This document shows positions 1 through 8,047 of a DNA stretch of 64,000 nt, piece by piece. The stretch covers positions 124,001 through 188,000 of the forward strand of contig JAPPGA010000034.1 in assembly GCA_028821515.1 (NCBI GenBank). The letters are read 5' to 3'. The DNA comes from Gammaproteobacteria bacterium (GTDB lineage Bacteria; Pseudomonadota; Gammaproteobacteria; Pseudomonadales; Azotimanducaceae). Under the pieces are notes generated by a model, which made no database searches, was not told where the DNA came from, and saw only the letters and a list, made by a program, of their open reading frames with translations. Each line of letters opens with the position of its first letter. Position 1 is the stretch's first letter. A program made the translations under genes and the position numbers.

Positions 1-761
1 TGTCGTCCATCCACGGATACGAGGGTGATTCGGCATCGAATACCGGGGGTCTCATTCCCGATCCCATCTCCGGCTACTACTTCGCGGCGGCGATTCTGAC
101 GGCGCTCAACCACCGCGAGCGAACCGGCCACGGACAGCGCATCGATGCGGCGATGATGGAAGCCGTCGCAGTACAGGTGGGCGACGCGGTGATGGAACTC
201 GACGCCACGGGCCGGATACGGCGTCCCCAGGGCAACCGTCACCCGAAGTTCGCGCCGCACGGTGTCTACAGGACGGCAGGCGAAAGCTGGATTGCCATCG
301 GCGTGGAAACCGAGTTGGCGTGGCGGGCGCTCGCCGGGCACATGGGGGTCGACGATCCGCGTTTTGCCGACTTCGCCTCCCGCAAGGCAAATGAAGAGGC
401 ACTCGACGGCATGCTCGCGCAATGGTGTGCGAACCTGGACGCGGAAGAGACGGCCACAAAGCTATCTGCTCTTGGCGTCTGCGCGGCAAGCGTCAGTCCA
501 TTCGATGCGTTGTACGAGGATCCGAGTCCGAATTTCCGTGAACGCGGCTTCACGGTTCCAGTGACGCACCCGGAGTCCGGCACGCACTTCCTGGCACTGG
601 CGCCCTGGCTATTGTCGGCCCGAACCCGACCTCCCACGCGCTATTCGCCGCGATTCGGCGAACACAGCCGCGAGGTGCTGCGAACGGAGCTCGGCATCAC
701 GGATGGGGAGTACGAGGAACTGGAAGCCCTCGGCGTGACGGGGATGGTCCATAGGCCCTGA
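1..761 (+). CDS. CaiB/BaiF family III CoA-transferase, 3' part
   Basis: The gene enters from the left edge (frame starts at base 3), so only about the C-terminal 252 residues are present. Family III CoA-transferases move CoA between carboxylic acids through an aspartyl-CoA thioester. The visible part has the family signature: a PDPISGYYFAAAI segment whose Asp fits the catalytic nucleophile, then a NHRERTGHGQRIDAAM stretch matching the usual R-x-x-TG-x-GQ-x-(I/V)D motif. The end (FGEHSREVL) matches the usual G-x-H-(T/N)-x-E-V-L tail. An SDR and a quinone-reductase-like gene follow on the same strand, suggesting acyl-CoA or carboxylic acid breakdown. The substrate cannot be read from the sequence. 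Confidence 0.88.
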   Translation, partial: SSIHGYEGDSASNTGGLIPDPISGYYFAAAILTALNHRERTGHGQRIDAAMMEAVAVQVGDAVMELDATGRIRRPQGNRHPKFAPHGVYRTAGESWIAIGVETELAWRALAGHMGVDDPRFADFASRKANEEALDGMLAQWCANLDAEETATKLSALGVCAASVSPFDALYEDPSPNFRERGFTVPVTHPESGTHFLALAPWLLSARTRPPTRYSPRFGEHSREVLRTELGITDGEYEELEALGVTGMVHRP

Positions 762-850
762 CGACCTTTGGTAACGGCGGCGAGGAAAACGAGTCCGGTC
801 AGGCACAAGCGAGGTGATACGCTGGCGGGCATAGATTCGGGGGCGAGAGC

Positions 851-1615
851 ATGGGCAGACTCGATGACAAGGTCGCCTTCATCACCGGGGCAGCGAGTGG
901 TATCGGCCGGGCCAGCGCGATGCGAATGGCAACGGAAGGCGCCTCTGTAATGTGCGCGGATATTAACGGGGAGCGTGCGGCCGAAACGGCTGCTGCGATC
1001 AACGCATCGTCCGCGCGCGCCTCTTCGCTGACGCTCGATGTGGCTATCGAGGAAGAGGTCGAAGCGGCGCTGAAGCAGACCGTCGGCGAATACGACCGCC
1101 TGGACGTGATCTTCAACAACGCCGGGGTCGGGGGCAGTCGTGGTTGGGATACGACCGTCGCGATCAACCTGTCCGGCGTGTACTACGGCCTTCGCCACGG
1201 CGCGCCCATGCTCGCGGCGGCTGGTGGCGGGGCGATCATCAACACTGCGTCCATCGCGGGTCTTGTGAGCCTGGTTGGCCCCGGAAACGTGCAGGCGGAG
1301 GTTGCGTCGGCGTCCACCGGCGGGTACGTGGCGGCGAAACACGGCGTCGTCGGGTTGACGCGGCAATTCGCGGCAAGCTGGGCGAACCGGGGAGTGCGCG
1401 TTAACGCGGTCGCCCCCGGCTATATCGAAACCGCCATGACCGAAGCGATGTTTGCGGACCCGGAACTCCGCGACCACTTCCGGTCTCTGCATCCATTGGG
1501 GCGTCTGGGACAACCGGAGGAAGTCGCCGCCGCCGTGGCGTTCCTCGCCAGCGATGATGCGAGCTTCATCACGGGAGCCGTGCTGCCGGTCGACGGGGGA
1601 TACACGGCGCGTTGA
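851..1615 (+). CDS. SDR family NAD(P)-dependent oxidoreductase
   Basis: A 254-residue classical short-chain dehydrogenase/reductase, normal length for the family. The N-terminus carries the TGAASGIG cofactor loop. The acidic residue ending strand 2 (CADING) favours NAD over NADP. The NNAG motif is present, and the catalytic Ser (NTAS) and Tyr/Lys (YVAAKHG) follow in order. The C-terminus has the usual LPVDGGYTA ending. It is probably cytosolic and oxidises or reduces a hydroxyl/keto group; the substrate is unknown. It lies 90 bases after a CoA-transferase and 63 bases before a medium-chain reductase, so the three may be co-transcribed. Confidence 0.93.
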   Translation: MGRLDDKVAFITGAASGIGRASAMRMATEGASVMCADINGERAAETAAAINASSARASSLTLDVAIEEEVEAALKQTVGEYDRLDVIFNNAGVGGSRGWDTTVAINLSGVYYGLRHGAPMLAAAGGGAIINTASIAGLVSLVGPGNVQAEVASASTGGYVAAKHGVVGLTRQFAASWANRGVRVNAVAPGYIETAMTEAMFADPELRDHFRSLHPLGRLGQPEEVAAAVAFLASDDASFITGAVLPVDGGYTAR

Positions 1616-1678
1616 GGCGTCGGAACGCGCTTCGCCTGTAGAATTCCCCAACTTTTCACAGTGATGGAGAAAGTGGCC

Positions 1679-2662
1679 ATGGCACTGACGTCCACGGAAG
1701 TTCACCTGGCGCGCCGCCCGAACGGCATGCCCGTGCCGGAAGACTTTGTCTTCGTGGATCGGCAACTCGCTGATCCCGGCGAAGGGGAGGTGCTGGTGCA
1801 GAATCTCTTCATCAGCGTCGACCCGTACATGCGCGGGCGCATGAACGAGGCCTACGGCCTCAACGAGGCGATGTACGGCAGCGCTATCGGCAGGGTCGTG
1901 GCCTCCCGGAACGATGGTTTTGGGGAAGGCGACCTGGTCTCGAGCAACCTGGGTTGGCGCGAGGGATTCGTGTCGGACGGCAACGGCCTGGACAGGCTGC
2001 CGGAGACGTCGTTGCCGGTCACCGTACACATGGGACCGCTGGGCATGACTGGCAGAACGGCCTACGACGGTCTGGTTGGCGCGGCGGAACTCGTTGATGG
2101 GGAGACCGTCTTTGTCTCGGGCGCGGCGGGCGCGGTGGGCAGCATCGCGGGTCAGATCGCGCGTCTCAGGGGTTGCCGCACCATCGGCAGCGCGGGTTCA
2201 CCGGAAAAGGTCGCCTTCTGCCGCGAGATCGGTTTCGACCATGCTTTCAACTACCGCGACGGGGACCTGCTTTCGCACCTGCGTGAAGGTGCGCCGGATG
2301 GGCTCGATGTCTATTTTGACAACGTTGGGGGCGATCACCTGGAGGCGGCACTGGCGCACATGAGGCTCCTTGGTCGCATTGCGATATGCGGTGGAATCTC
2401 ACGCTACAACGACACGGAGCCGTCGCCGGGGCCCCGCAACCTGCTGGTTGCCATCGGGTTGCGCCTGACCCTTCGCGGGTTCGTCGTGGGAAACTCCCCG
2501 GAACTGCGCGAGCCGTTTGAGGAGGAGATGACCTCCTGGCTGGAAAGCGGTCAGATCGTCTGGCGGGAGACGATCCGCGAAGGCATTCGGAACGCGCCCG
2601 ACGCGTTCATCGGGCTGTTCCGTGGCGAGAACACGGGCAAGATGATCGTGAAACTGACCTGA
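1679..2662 (+). CDS. NADP-dependent medium-chain oxidoreductase (prostaglandin reductase / CurA type)
   Basis: A member of the zinc-free medium-chain dehydrogenase superfamily, like leukotriene B4 12-hydroxydehydrogenase/prostaglandin reductase and CurA, which reduce activated double bonds with NADPH. It has an N-terminal GroES-like half (RRPNGMPVPEDF; ISVDPYMRGRM is very typical), then a Rossmann half with a SGAAGAVGS nucleotide loop. It ends with the family tail GENTGKMIVKL. No zinc-binding Cys/His set is visible. The ATG at 1679 is chosen because GGAG lies about 10 bases upstream; GTG 1661 or ATG 1664 would add up to six residues. Length (327 aa) is normal. Confidence 0.9.
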   Translation: MALTSTEVHLARRPNGMPVPEDFVFVDRQLADPGEGEVLVQNLFISVDPYMRGRMNEAYGLNEAMYGSAIGRVVASRNDGFGEGDLVSSNLGWREGFVSDGNGLDRLPETSLPVTVHMGPLGMTGRTAYDGLVGAAELVDGETVFVSGAAGAVGSIAGQIARLRGCRTIGSAGSPEKVAFCREIGFDHAFNYRDGDLLSHLREGAPDGLDVYFDNVGGDHLEAALAHMRLLGRIAICGGISRYNDTEPSPGPRNLLVAIGLRLTLRGFVVGNSPELREPFEEEMTSWLESGQIVWRETIREGIRNAPDAFIGLFRGENTGKMIVKLT

Positions 2663-2687
2663 CGGGCGTTCGAGTTACCGCTGGCCT

Positions 2688-2723
2688 GTAGCACTTTTGC
2701 TACGACGTAGCGTACGTGCTACG
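2688..2723 (+). promoter_or_regulatory. Two tandem palindromes upstream of the antitoxin gene (putative operators)
   Basis: Two perfect inverted repeats lie side by side just before the antitoxin start. GTAGCA-cttt-TGCTAC is at 2688-2703 and CGTAGC-gtacgt-GCTACG at 2706-2723. Both are built from the same GTAGC/GCTAC half-site. The second ends 10 bases before the ATG at 2734. Phd/YefM antitoxins autoregulate by binding paired palindromes in their own promoters, so these are strong operator candidates. Binding is inferred. Confidence 0.7.
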
Positions 2724-2733
2724 CTCGCGATCC

Positions 2734-2982
2734 ATGAAAAAGACCATTAACCAGCGAGAGCTTCGTAATGAGTCCGCGGCCGTACTTCGGGAAGTGCGGG
2801 CGGGGTACAGCGTCGTCGTGACCCGAAATGGAGACCCGATTGCGGAACTCCGTCCCATCCAGCCGCGGCGATTCGTACCCAGGGCGGTAATTGCCGAAGC
2901 GGCGTCTTGCGCTCCGGCCATCGATGCCGAGCAGTTCCGCAGCGATGTGGATGCCATGATAGATCAGTCTGTCGATGGCTGA
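2734..2982 (+). CDS. Type II antitoxin, Phd/YefM family
   Basis: An 82-residue protein with the Phd/YefM N-terminal DNA-binding fold: MKKTINQRELRNESAAVLRE, then a beta segment reading SVVVTRNGDPIAELRP. This matches the 'VTxxGxPVAxL' core of prevent-host-death antitoxins. The C-terminal part (residues about 55-82) is the likely toxin-neutralising tail. The stop overlaps the start of the downstream PIN toxin (ATG 2975) by 8 bases, the usual arrangement for coupled translation. Two palindromes upstream probably serve autorepression. An upstream GTG at 2716 would place coding sequence inside the second palindrome and is less likely. Confidence 0.88.
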   Translation: MKKTINQRELRNESAAVLREVRAGYSVVVTRNGDPIAELRPIQPRRFVPRAVIAEAASCAPAIDAEQFRSDVDAMIDQSVDG

Positions 2983-3388
2983 GGCGATTGCACCCCCAAC
3001 CCAGGGACTGTTGGACACCTCCGTGGTGATCGATATGGACAGGATTGATGTCGATCTTTTGCCCGATGAATCCGCAATCGCGAGTATCACGTTGGCCGAA
3101 TTGGTGGCCGGACCCCATGCCGCCCTCAATGCCACGGAACGAGCGAACCGCCAGGACCGACTCCAATTGGCAGCGCAGACGTGGGATCCGCTACCGTTCG
3201 ACACAGACGCCGCTCGCATGTACGGGCGCATTTTCTCCGCCATGCGCGTGTCCCGGCGATCAACCCGGTCCCGCCTTGCGGACTTGCTGATCGCTTCGAC
3301 GGCGGCGTCAAACGAACTTGCCCTCTACACGAGAAACCCGAACGACTTCGTCGGACTAGAAGAGATCCTCACCGTCAAGACTGTGTGA
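2975..3388 (+). CDS. PIN-domain toxin, VapC-like ribonuclease
   Basis: A 137-residue PIN-domain protein, the toxin partner of the preceding Phd-type antitoxin. PIN toxins cut tRNA, rRNA or mRNA with a Mg-dependent acidic cluster. Candidate residues are all present: D14 (LLDTSVVID), E42 (TLAELVAGP), D103 (LADLLIAST) and the N/D pair near 121-124 (YTRNPNDF). Phd-type antitoxins are often paired with Doc toxins, but pairing with VapC-like PIN toxins is also common. The reading frame looks intact, so the toxin is probably functional. Confidence 0.9.
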   Translation: MAEAIAPPTQGLLDTSVVIDMDRIDVDLLPDESAIASITLAELVAGPHAALNATERANRQDRLQLAAQTWDPLPFDTDAARMYGRIFSAMRVSRRSTRSRLADLLIASTAASNELALYTRNPNDFVGLEEILTVKTV

Positions 3389-3420
3389 CGATCAGTGTTT
3401 TATCGCGGCCCCTCCACTCG

Positions 3421-4677
3421 TCAGGCGAGTTCCGCGAACACCTCGTCGTCGTGTTCGCCGAGTTTCGGTGCGCGACGGGAGATGGCCCACGGGCACTCGG
3501 GTAGCTTGATGGGCGCGCCGGGATACAGGACGTCGCGGCCGAGATCCTCGTGGAACACCGGCACCTGGAATCCGTGCGACTTGAAGTGCTCGTCCTCGAA
3601 CGCTTCCTCCGGCGAGTTGACGGCGCCGGCGGTCAACCCGGCGCTCTGGCAGCCGATGAAGAACTCCTGGGCGGGAAGCCTCGATGCGATGAGCCGCAGG
3701 GCCGCGCGGCTGGCGCCGAAGATGGCGGTGATTTCGTCGTCTTCGCCGATCTTCGATATGTCGAGAGGGCCCTCATAGTTGGCGCCCATTTCCAGGAATA
3801 CGGCCTCGGGCAACTCGGCGTCGAGGCCGAGTTCGCGCAGCCACCTGTCGAGCGCGGCGAATCCCGCGGCCTGGCGCGGCCCGACGCCGGTATTGGCGTA
3901 GCGCCCGTCCGCGCACAGTTGCTGCGTCTCCACTGACGGTTGCACGGAAGCATGGCGGCCGGTCTGCCGTTGGACGGTGTTCCGGGCAATCAGCCAGTTG
4001 TAGGAGGCGCCCTCGGTCGTGACGTTGCCGGCGGCTGTCATGCTGACGTCGATGAACTGGCCGGTGCCGGAAATGGCGCGGTGCAGCAACGCGGTCAGGG
4101 TCGACATGACGGCGAAGTGGCAGGCGATGTGAAACCCCTGCAGTGGGCCGCGAATGGGCGGCAGCGAATGGTCGTCGTAGCCGCAACTCCAGGGTGGTCC
4201 GCCCGCTGCCATGAGGGTCAGGTCGGTGAACGGCAGATCGCTTTTCGGGTCGGCGCGACCGTAGGGCGTCACGGCGACGTGGACGAGATCTTCTCGAATC
4301 GACTTCAGGTCTTCGTAATCGATACCGAGAGATCCAAGTCTCTCGCGCGGTTCGCCTTCGAGCAGTACATCGGCGGTGGCCACCAGGGCGCGAAAGCGGT
4401 CGCGGCCGGCTTCGTCGTCGAGATCGATGACGACGCCGCGCTTGCTCGTGTGGTAGTGCCACCAGTAGAGGCTGCGATCTTCGCCAGGCTCATCATCGAC
4501 GAATGGCGGATAGCCACGCGCCGGATCTCCTCCGGGCGGTTCGACAAGGATGACGTCGGCGCCCATGTCGCCCAGGAGCTTGCCCGCAAACGCGACGGAA
4601 TCCCCCGCGAGTTCGACGACGCGGATACCCTGAAGCGCGCCTTGTCGCGGGCTGGAATTGCTACCGGTGCCGGTCAT
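3421..4677 (-). CDS. CaiB/BaiF family III CoA-transferase subunit lacking the catalytic Asp
   Basis: A 418-residue family III CoA-transferase homologue with the expected N-terminal IRVVELAGDSVAFAGKLLGDMGADVI region and central TGQFIDVSM motif. Its ATG at 4677 overlaps the TGA of the upstream CoA-transferase in an ATGA junction, so the two are translationally coupled. Ungapped alignment to that neighbour across the helix before AL(L/I)HR places Phe182 where the neighbour has its nucleophilic Asp176. No other Asp lies at a suitable distance. The pair may be a heteromeric transferase in which this subunit is structural or binds substrate, as known for some two-gene family III enzymes. An ATG-initiated extension to 4791 is possible but would overlap the upstream gene heavily. 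Confidence 0.87.
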   Translation of the reverse strand: MTGTGSNSSPRQGALQGIRVVELAGDSVAFAGKLLGDMGADVILVEPPGGDPARGYPPFVDDEPGEDRSLYWWHYHTSKRGVVIDLDDEAGRDRFRALVATADVLLEGEPRERLGSLGIDYEDLKSIREDLVHVAVTPYGRADPKSDLPFTDLTLMAAGGPPWSCGYDDHSLPPIRGPLQGFHIACHFAVMSTLTALLHRAISGTGQFIDVSMTAAGNVTTEGASYNWLIARNTVQRQTGRHASVQPSVETQQLCADGRYANTGVGPRQAAGFAALDRWLRELGLDAELPEAVFLEMGANYEGPLDISKIGEDDEITAIFGASRAALRLIASRLPAQEFFIGCQSAGLTAGAVNSPEEAFEDEHFKSHGFQVPVFHEDLGRDVLYPGAPIKLPECPWAISRRAPKLGEHDDEVFAELA

Positions 4678-5909
4678 AGGACGCCTTCTTCCTGGAAGTT
4701 CGCGACTTCCTCGGCAGTGAAACCGAGGAGTTCCGTCAGCACCTTTTCGTTGTGCTCGCCGAGGCACGGACCGCTGCGGTCGTAGTGCCAATCGGTCTCC
4801 GAGAAGTGAACCGGCTGTCCGTCAACGCGAATCTCGCCGATCTCGGGATGTGTCACGGTTGGCCAGAGACCAAACTCGCCCGTACTTGGATCCAGGTCAA
4901 CCCGCTCCTGCGGTTTCAATACCGCCGAGACCGGTACGCCGGCGTCGCGCAGCAGTGTCTGAACATCGAATTTCGTCCGCGCTGCCGTCCACGCGCTCAA
5001 GCGTTCGTCCAGGGCGTCCTGGGAGGCGTGGCGGGAGGAAGCGTCGGCAAACGCCGGTTCCCGGCACCAGTCCTCGTCCACGACGCCACACAGCCGGTCC
5101 CAGTCATCCTGGTTCCGGCAGGCGATGGCAACCCAGTCGTCGTCGCCCTGGCTCGGGTAGATGCCGTGGGGCGCCATGGGCGGCCAGAAGTTCCGGTTCG
5201 CATGCGGCCGTCCTTCGCGCCTGGTCGGGCGGCCGTTCACCGTCCAGTCGAGAAGGGCGGGGCCGTGGAGCGTCAGCGCGGCGTCGGTACAGGAGAGATC
5301 CACCCACTGGCCTTCGCCGGTTCGCTGGCGGTGGATGAGCGCCAGGAGGATAGCCATGGCGTGGTAGTAGGCGCCCGTATGGTCCATGTACGAATAGCCC
5401 CAGCCCGCGGGCGGCTGGCCGGGAAGCCCGGAAGTGAACGTCAGTCCCGAAATCGCCTGGACGACCGGGCCGAAGCTCTTGAACTCGCTGTATGGCCCCG
5501 TGTGGCCGAAGCCGCAGTTCGAGACATAGATGATGTCGGGCTTGATGGCTTTCAGGCGTTCGTAGCCGAAGCCCCAGCGTTCCATCACGCCCTTGGAAAA
5601 GTTCTCGGTCACGACGTCTGACACGGCGATGAGCCGTTCGAGGATCTCCCTCGCTTGCCCGGTCCGCAGATTCAGCGTGATGCCGAACTTGCCGACGTTG
5701 TGGTTGTTGAAGGCGCCCCCGAGGTTGATGCCGCGCCGCTCGTCGACCCACGGCTGCCTGCCGCGCAGGATATCCCACCGGCCTTCCCGGACGGGGTCCT
5801 CGATTCGGATCACCTCGGCGCCGAAACCCGAAAGCCACTTGGTGGCGCCAGCGCCGGCGAGTATGCCGGTGAAATCGCAGATGCGGAACGACGACAAGGC
5901 GTCGGCCAT
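4674..5909 (-). CDS. CaiB/BaiF family III CoA-transferase, catalytic subunit
   Basis: A 411-residue family III CoA-transferase from the ATG at 5909; the ATG at 5915 would add two residues. It starts with the typical FRICDFTGILAGAGATKWLSGFGAEVIRIE region and has a GFGHTGPYSEFKSFGP segment and the TGEGQWVDLSC motif. Asp176 in SYMDHTGAYYHAM is at the position of the covalent aspartyl-CoA nucleophile. The C-terminal LGEHNEKVL matches the family tail. It is the first gene of a two-gene operon, overlapping the next subunit by 4 bases. The substrate is unknown; neighbours suggest carboxylic acid activation. Confidence 0.9.
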   Translation of the reverse strand: MADALSSFRICDFTGILAGAGATKWLSGFGAEVIRIEDPVREGRWDILRGRQPWVDERRGINLGGAFNNHNVGKFGITLNLRTGQAREILERLIAVSDVVTENFSKGVMERWGFGYERLKAIKPDIIYVSNCGFGHTGPYSEFKSFGPVVQAISGLTFTSGLPGQPPAGWGYSYMDHTGAYYHAMAILLALIHRQRTGEGQWVDLSCTDAALTLHGPALLDWTVNGRPTRREGRPHANRNFWPPMAPHGIYPSQGDDDWVAIACRNQDDWDRLCGVVDEDWCREPAFADASSRHASQDALDERLSAWTAARTKFDVQTLLRDAGVPVSAVLKPQERVDLDPSTGEFGLWPTVTHPEIGEIRVDGQPVHFSETDWHYDRSGPCLGEHNEKVLTELLGFTAEEVANFQEEGVL

Positions 5910-5915
5910 GGACAT

Positions 5916-6275
5916 GCCCCGAAGATTGGTGAAACAAGTTTCTCTGATCTTCCGCGGCGACCGCAAGCGGGCCACTCGCCGCGCGGGTCTCCCCCGGTGT
6001 GATCAAGACCTGAACGGGAAAGTGTCTCAGACCTGCGAATCTGGCCCGGTGGCGTGGCCAGACGTAGGGATGGAACGTCACAGAAGGAGGGTTTTCCGAC
6101 GGTGTCGCGCCGGGTGATCGACTCACAGGAATTGCGGACATCGGCCATTGAGCACGGTGCAACAGACACCCACACTATTGCCATTCAACACGGTTTGTAT
6201 GCGTAAACGAGGCCATGATATGTTCGCCGGCGATGCGCCGAACGGCGCGGCGGCGCCCCGCCAAAGGGCATATCC
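5916..6275. other. Intergenic region between divergent CoA-transferase and Uma2 genes
   Basis: About 360 bases lie between divergently oriented genes, so promoters for both should sit here. I see no convincing consensus promoter. A TTGCCA at 6178 is followed by an A/T-rich stretch but has no good -10 box. A short GC-rich hairpin-like stretch (GGCGATGCGCC and GGCGC runs) lies just before the Uma2 start near 6230-6260. No conserved small ORF or RNA is recognisable. Confidence 0.4.
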
Positions 6276-7001
6276 ATGAAGCCGAATCCCGTTCTTCCCC
6301 GCGAAGATCCCCTCTATCCGAGTTACGACGGTCTGCCGTTGGCTGAGAACGACTGGCAGCTCAAGGCGATCCTCGACGCCTTCGATGTTCTGAACCTTCG
6401 CTACCTGGATCGGCCGGACGTCTACGTGTCGAGTGACCTCTTGATCTACTACGAGGAGGGTGATCCTCGCAAGCGCGTGGCGCCGGATGTTTTCGTCGTC
6501 TTCGGAGCGGCGAAGCACAACCGGATGGTGTACAAGCTCTGGGAGGAGCCCAAGGCGCCGGACTTCGTGCTGGAGGTGGCGTCCAGGAACACCTGGAGGC
6601 AGGATCTGGGCCGCAAGCGCGCGCTCTACGCGGAACTGGGCGTACGCGAGTACTGGCTGTTCGACCCGAAGGACGAGTACTTCAATCCCGTGCTGCAGGG
6701 ACTCGTTCTGCAGGGTCGTACATACCACCCATTGCCGGCGTTCGTTGAGGTTGAGAATGGTGCGCGAACGCTTCGGAGCGATGCGCTCGGTCTCGAGTTG
6801 TGGGTGGAGAACGATGTGTTGCGCTTTCGCGATCCGACAACCGGAGAGGTTCTTCAGAACCTTGCGGAGGCGACCGCGACCCTCACGGAGGCGACAGCGG
6901 CTCTGTCGGAGAAGACGGCGGCTCTCGCCGAGGAGAAAGCTGCCCGCCGGGCCGCCGAGGCACGCATCGCCGAACTCGAAGCGCGTCTTCGCGAACCGTA
7001 G
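6276..7001 (+). CDS. Uma2-family (DUF820) restriction-endonuclease-like protein with C-terminal coiled coil
   Basis: A 241-residue protein of the Uma2/DUF820 family, which has a PD-(D/E)xK nuclease fold. The core is visible: VAPDVFVVFG (Asp71) and PDFVLEVASRNT (Glu100), followed by RKRALYAELGVREYWLFDP, all diagnostic for the family. Residues about 195-240 form a heptad-like coiled coil with repeated TATLTEA / TAALSEK / TAALAEE units, then an Ala/Arg/Glu-rich helix. The biological role of Uma2 proteins is not settled. They are numerous in cyanobacteria and some other lineages, so this copy may have been acquired horizontally. It stands alone between divergent and convergent neighbours. Confidence 0.88.
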   Translation: MKPNPVLPREDPLYPSYDGLPLAENDWQLKAILDAFDVLNLRYLDRPDVYVSSDLLIYYEEGDPRKRVAPDVFVVFGAAKHNRMVYKLWEEPKAPDFVLEVASRNTWRQDLGRKRALYAELGVREYWLFDPKDEYFNPVLQGLVLQGRTYHPLPAFVEVENGARTLRSDALGLELWVENDVLRFRDPTTGEVLQNLAEATATLTEATAALSEKTAALAEEKAARRAAEARIAELEARLREP

Positions 7002-7054
7002 TATCCGACTGCGGCCGTCACGCCTTCCAGAACCTGCCCTATAGGTGTTCGTGC

Positions 7055-8047
7055 ATGCGAACGGTCAGCCTGTTGGATCGGGAAACGCTTGAGGAATTGG
7101 TCGCGCGCTACGACATCGGCCAGTTGCTGGAGCAACGGCCGGCTTCCCACGGCATAGAGAACCGAAACTACTTCATCACGACCGCGCGAGACGGTGTGCG
7201 GCGTGACTGGGTGCTGACGGTCCTGGAACAGCCCTCCCATGCAGGATCGAGCTACGTCCCGCTGCTCGATCTCTGCCATGAGTCCGGCCTGCCCGTTGCG
7301 CCGGTGATCCGAAACGTCGAGAACAGCGCCATCGAGTCCGTAGACGGCAAGAGTGCCATGCTATCCCCGATGCTTCCGGGACAGCACGCCGACAATCCTT
7401 CCGTCGAGCAGATTCGAGCCCTGGGCCACTTCATCGGTGACTTCCACCGGGCGACCCGGCGTCCAAGATTCGACGTGCCCGGCTATCCGCGCAATGCCCG
7501 CTGGCTGCGGAACCGGGAGTCAGAGGTTCGGGGCCACATGGCGAACGCCGACGCGCGACTCGTCGCGCATGCCGTCAAGCGGGTAGGGGACCTGCTGGAT
7601 CGGGAGGATGTCGCCCGACTGCCGCCAGGCCTTGTGCACGGCGACCTGTTTCGCGACAACGTGCTGTTCGAGGGGCCGATGCTGACCGGTGTGGTCGACT
7701 TCCACCATGCGGCGTGGGGTTATCTGGTCTACGACCTGGCGGTGGCGGCGAACGACTGGTGCAGCGGTCCTGACGGTGTGCTCGACCCGGGCCGCGCGGC
7801 CGCTTTGGTCGAGGCCTATCACCGGGTGCGCCCGCTTACCCGGCCCGAAATCGACCGCTTGCCGGGCTTCCTCCTCTACGCTGGGCTCGCCTTCTGGCTG
7901 TCTCGCCTGACGGTCGCGCTCAAGACGGATAGCGACTCGACGGTGCGTCTCAAGGATCCGGACGAGTTCAGGGCCATTGTCGCGGATCGCAGCGCGCGCT
8001 CCGCCGACTACAGGTTCCTTTTTCGGGTGGCCTTCACGTTGCGATAG
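7055..8047 (+). CDS. thrB: Homoserine kinase, type II (ThrB, APH fold)
   Basis: A 330-residue kinase of the aminoglycoside-phosphotransferase fold. Homoserine kinase makes O-phospho-L-homoserine for threonine synthesis. The family hallmarks are clear: SHGIENRNYFITT near the N-terminus, the catalytic loop LVHGDLFRDNVLF, and GVVDFHHAAWGYLVYDLAVAANDWC, which closely follows the ThrB pattern G-V-I-D-F-x-x-A-x-x-x-x-x-x-Y-D-L-A-I-x-x-N-x-W-C. The ATG at 7055 gives the normal family length; an upstream in-frame start would run through the Uma2 gene. The 3' end overlaps the convergent small-subunit gene by 40 bases. Confidence 0.9.
   Translation: MRTVSLLDRETLEELVARYDIGQLLEQRPASHGIENRNYFITTARDGVRRDWVLTVLEQPSHAGSSYVPLLDLCHESGLPVAPVIRNVENSAIESVDGKSAMLSPMLPGQHADNPSVEQIRALGHFIGDFHRATRRPRFDVPGYPRNARWLRNRESEVRGHMANADARLVAHAVKRVGDLLDREDVARLPPGLVHGDLFRDNVLFEGPMLTGVVDFHHAAWGYLVYDLAVAANDWCSGPDGVLDPGRAAALVEAYHRVRPLTRPEIDRLPGFLLYAGLAFWLSRLTVALKTDSDSTVRLKDPDEFRAIVADRSARSADYRFLFRVAFTLR

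Noticed and set aside
641-2029. 462-residue minus-strand open frame opposite an SDR gene
   Set aside because: It overlaps two well-supported plus-strand genes and its sequence is Arg/His-rich, low in family features and typical of an antisense frame in GC-rich DNA.
2716-2733. GTG 2716 as start of the Phd antitoxin
   Set aside because: It would place the coding start inside the second palindrome. The family N-terminus is MKKTINQREL from ATG 2734.
5976-6184. Small minus-strand extension of the catalytic CoA-transferase to 5975 or beyond
   Set aside because: The added residues do not match the family N-terminus, and homology clearly begins at FRICDFTG shortly after ATG 5909.
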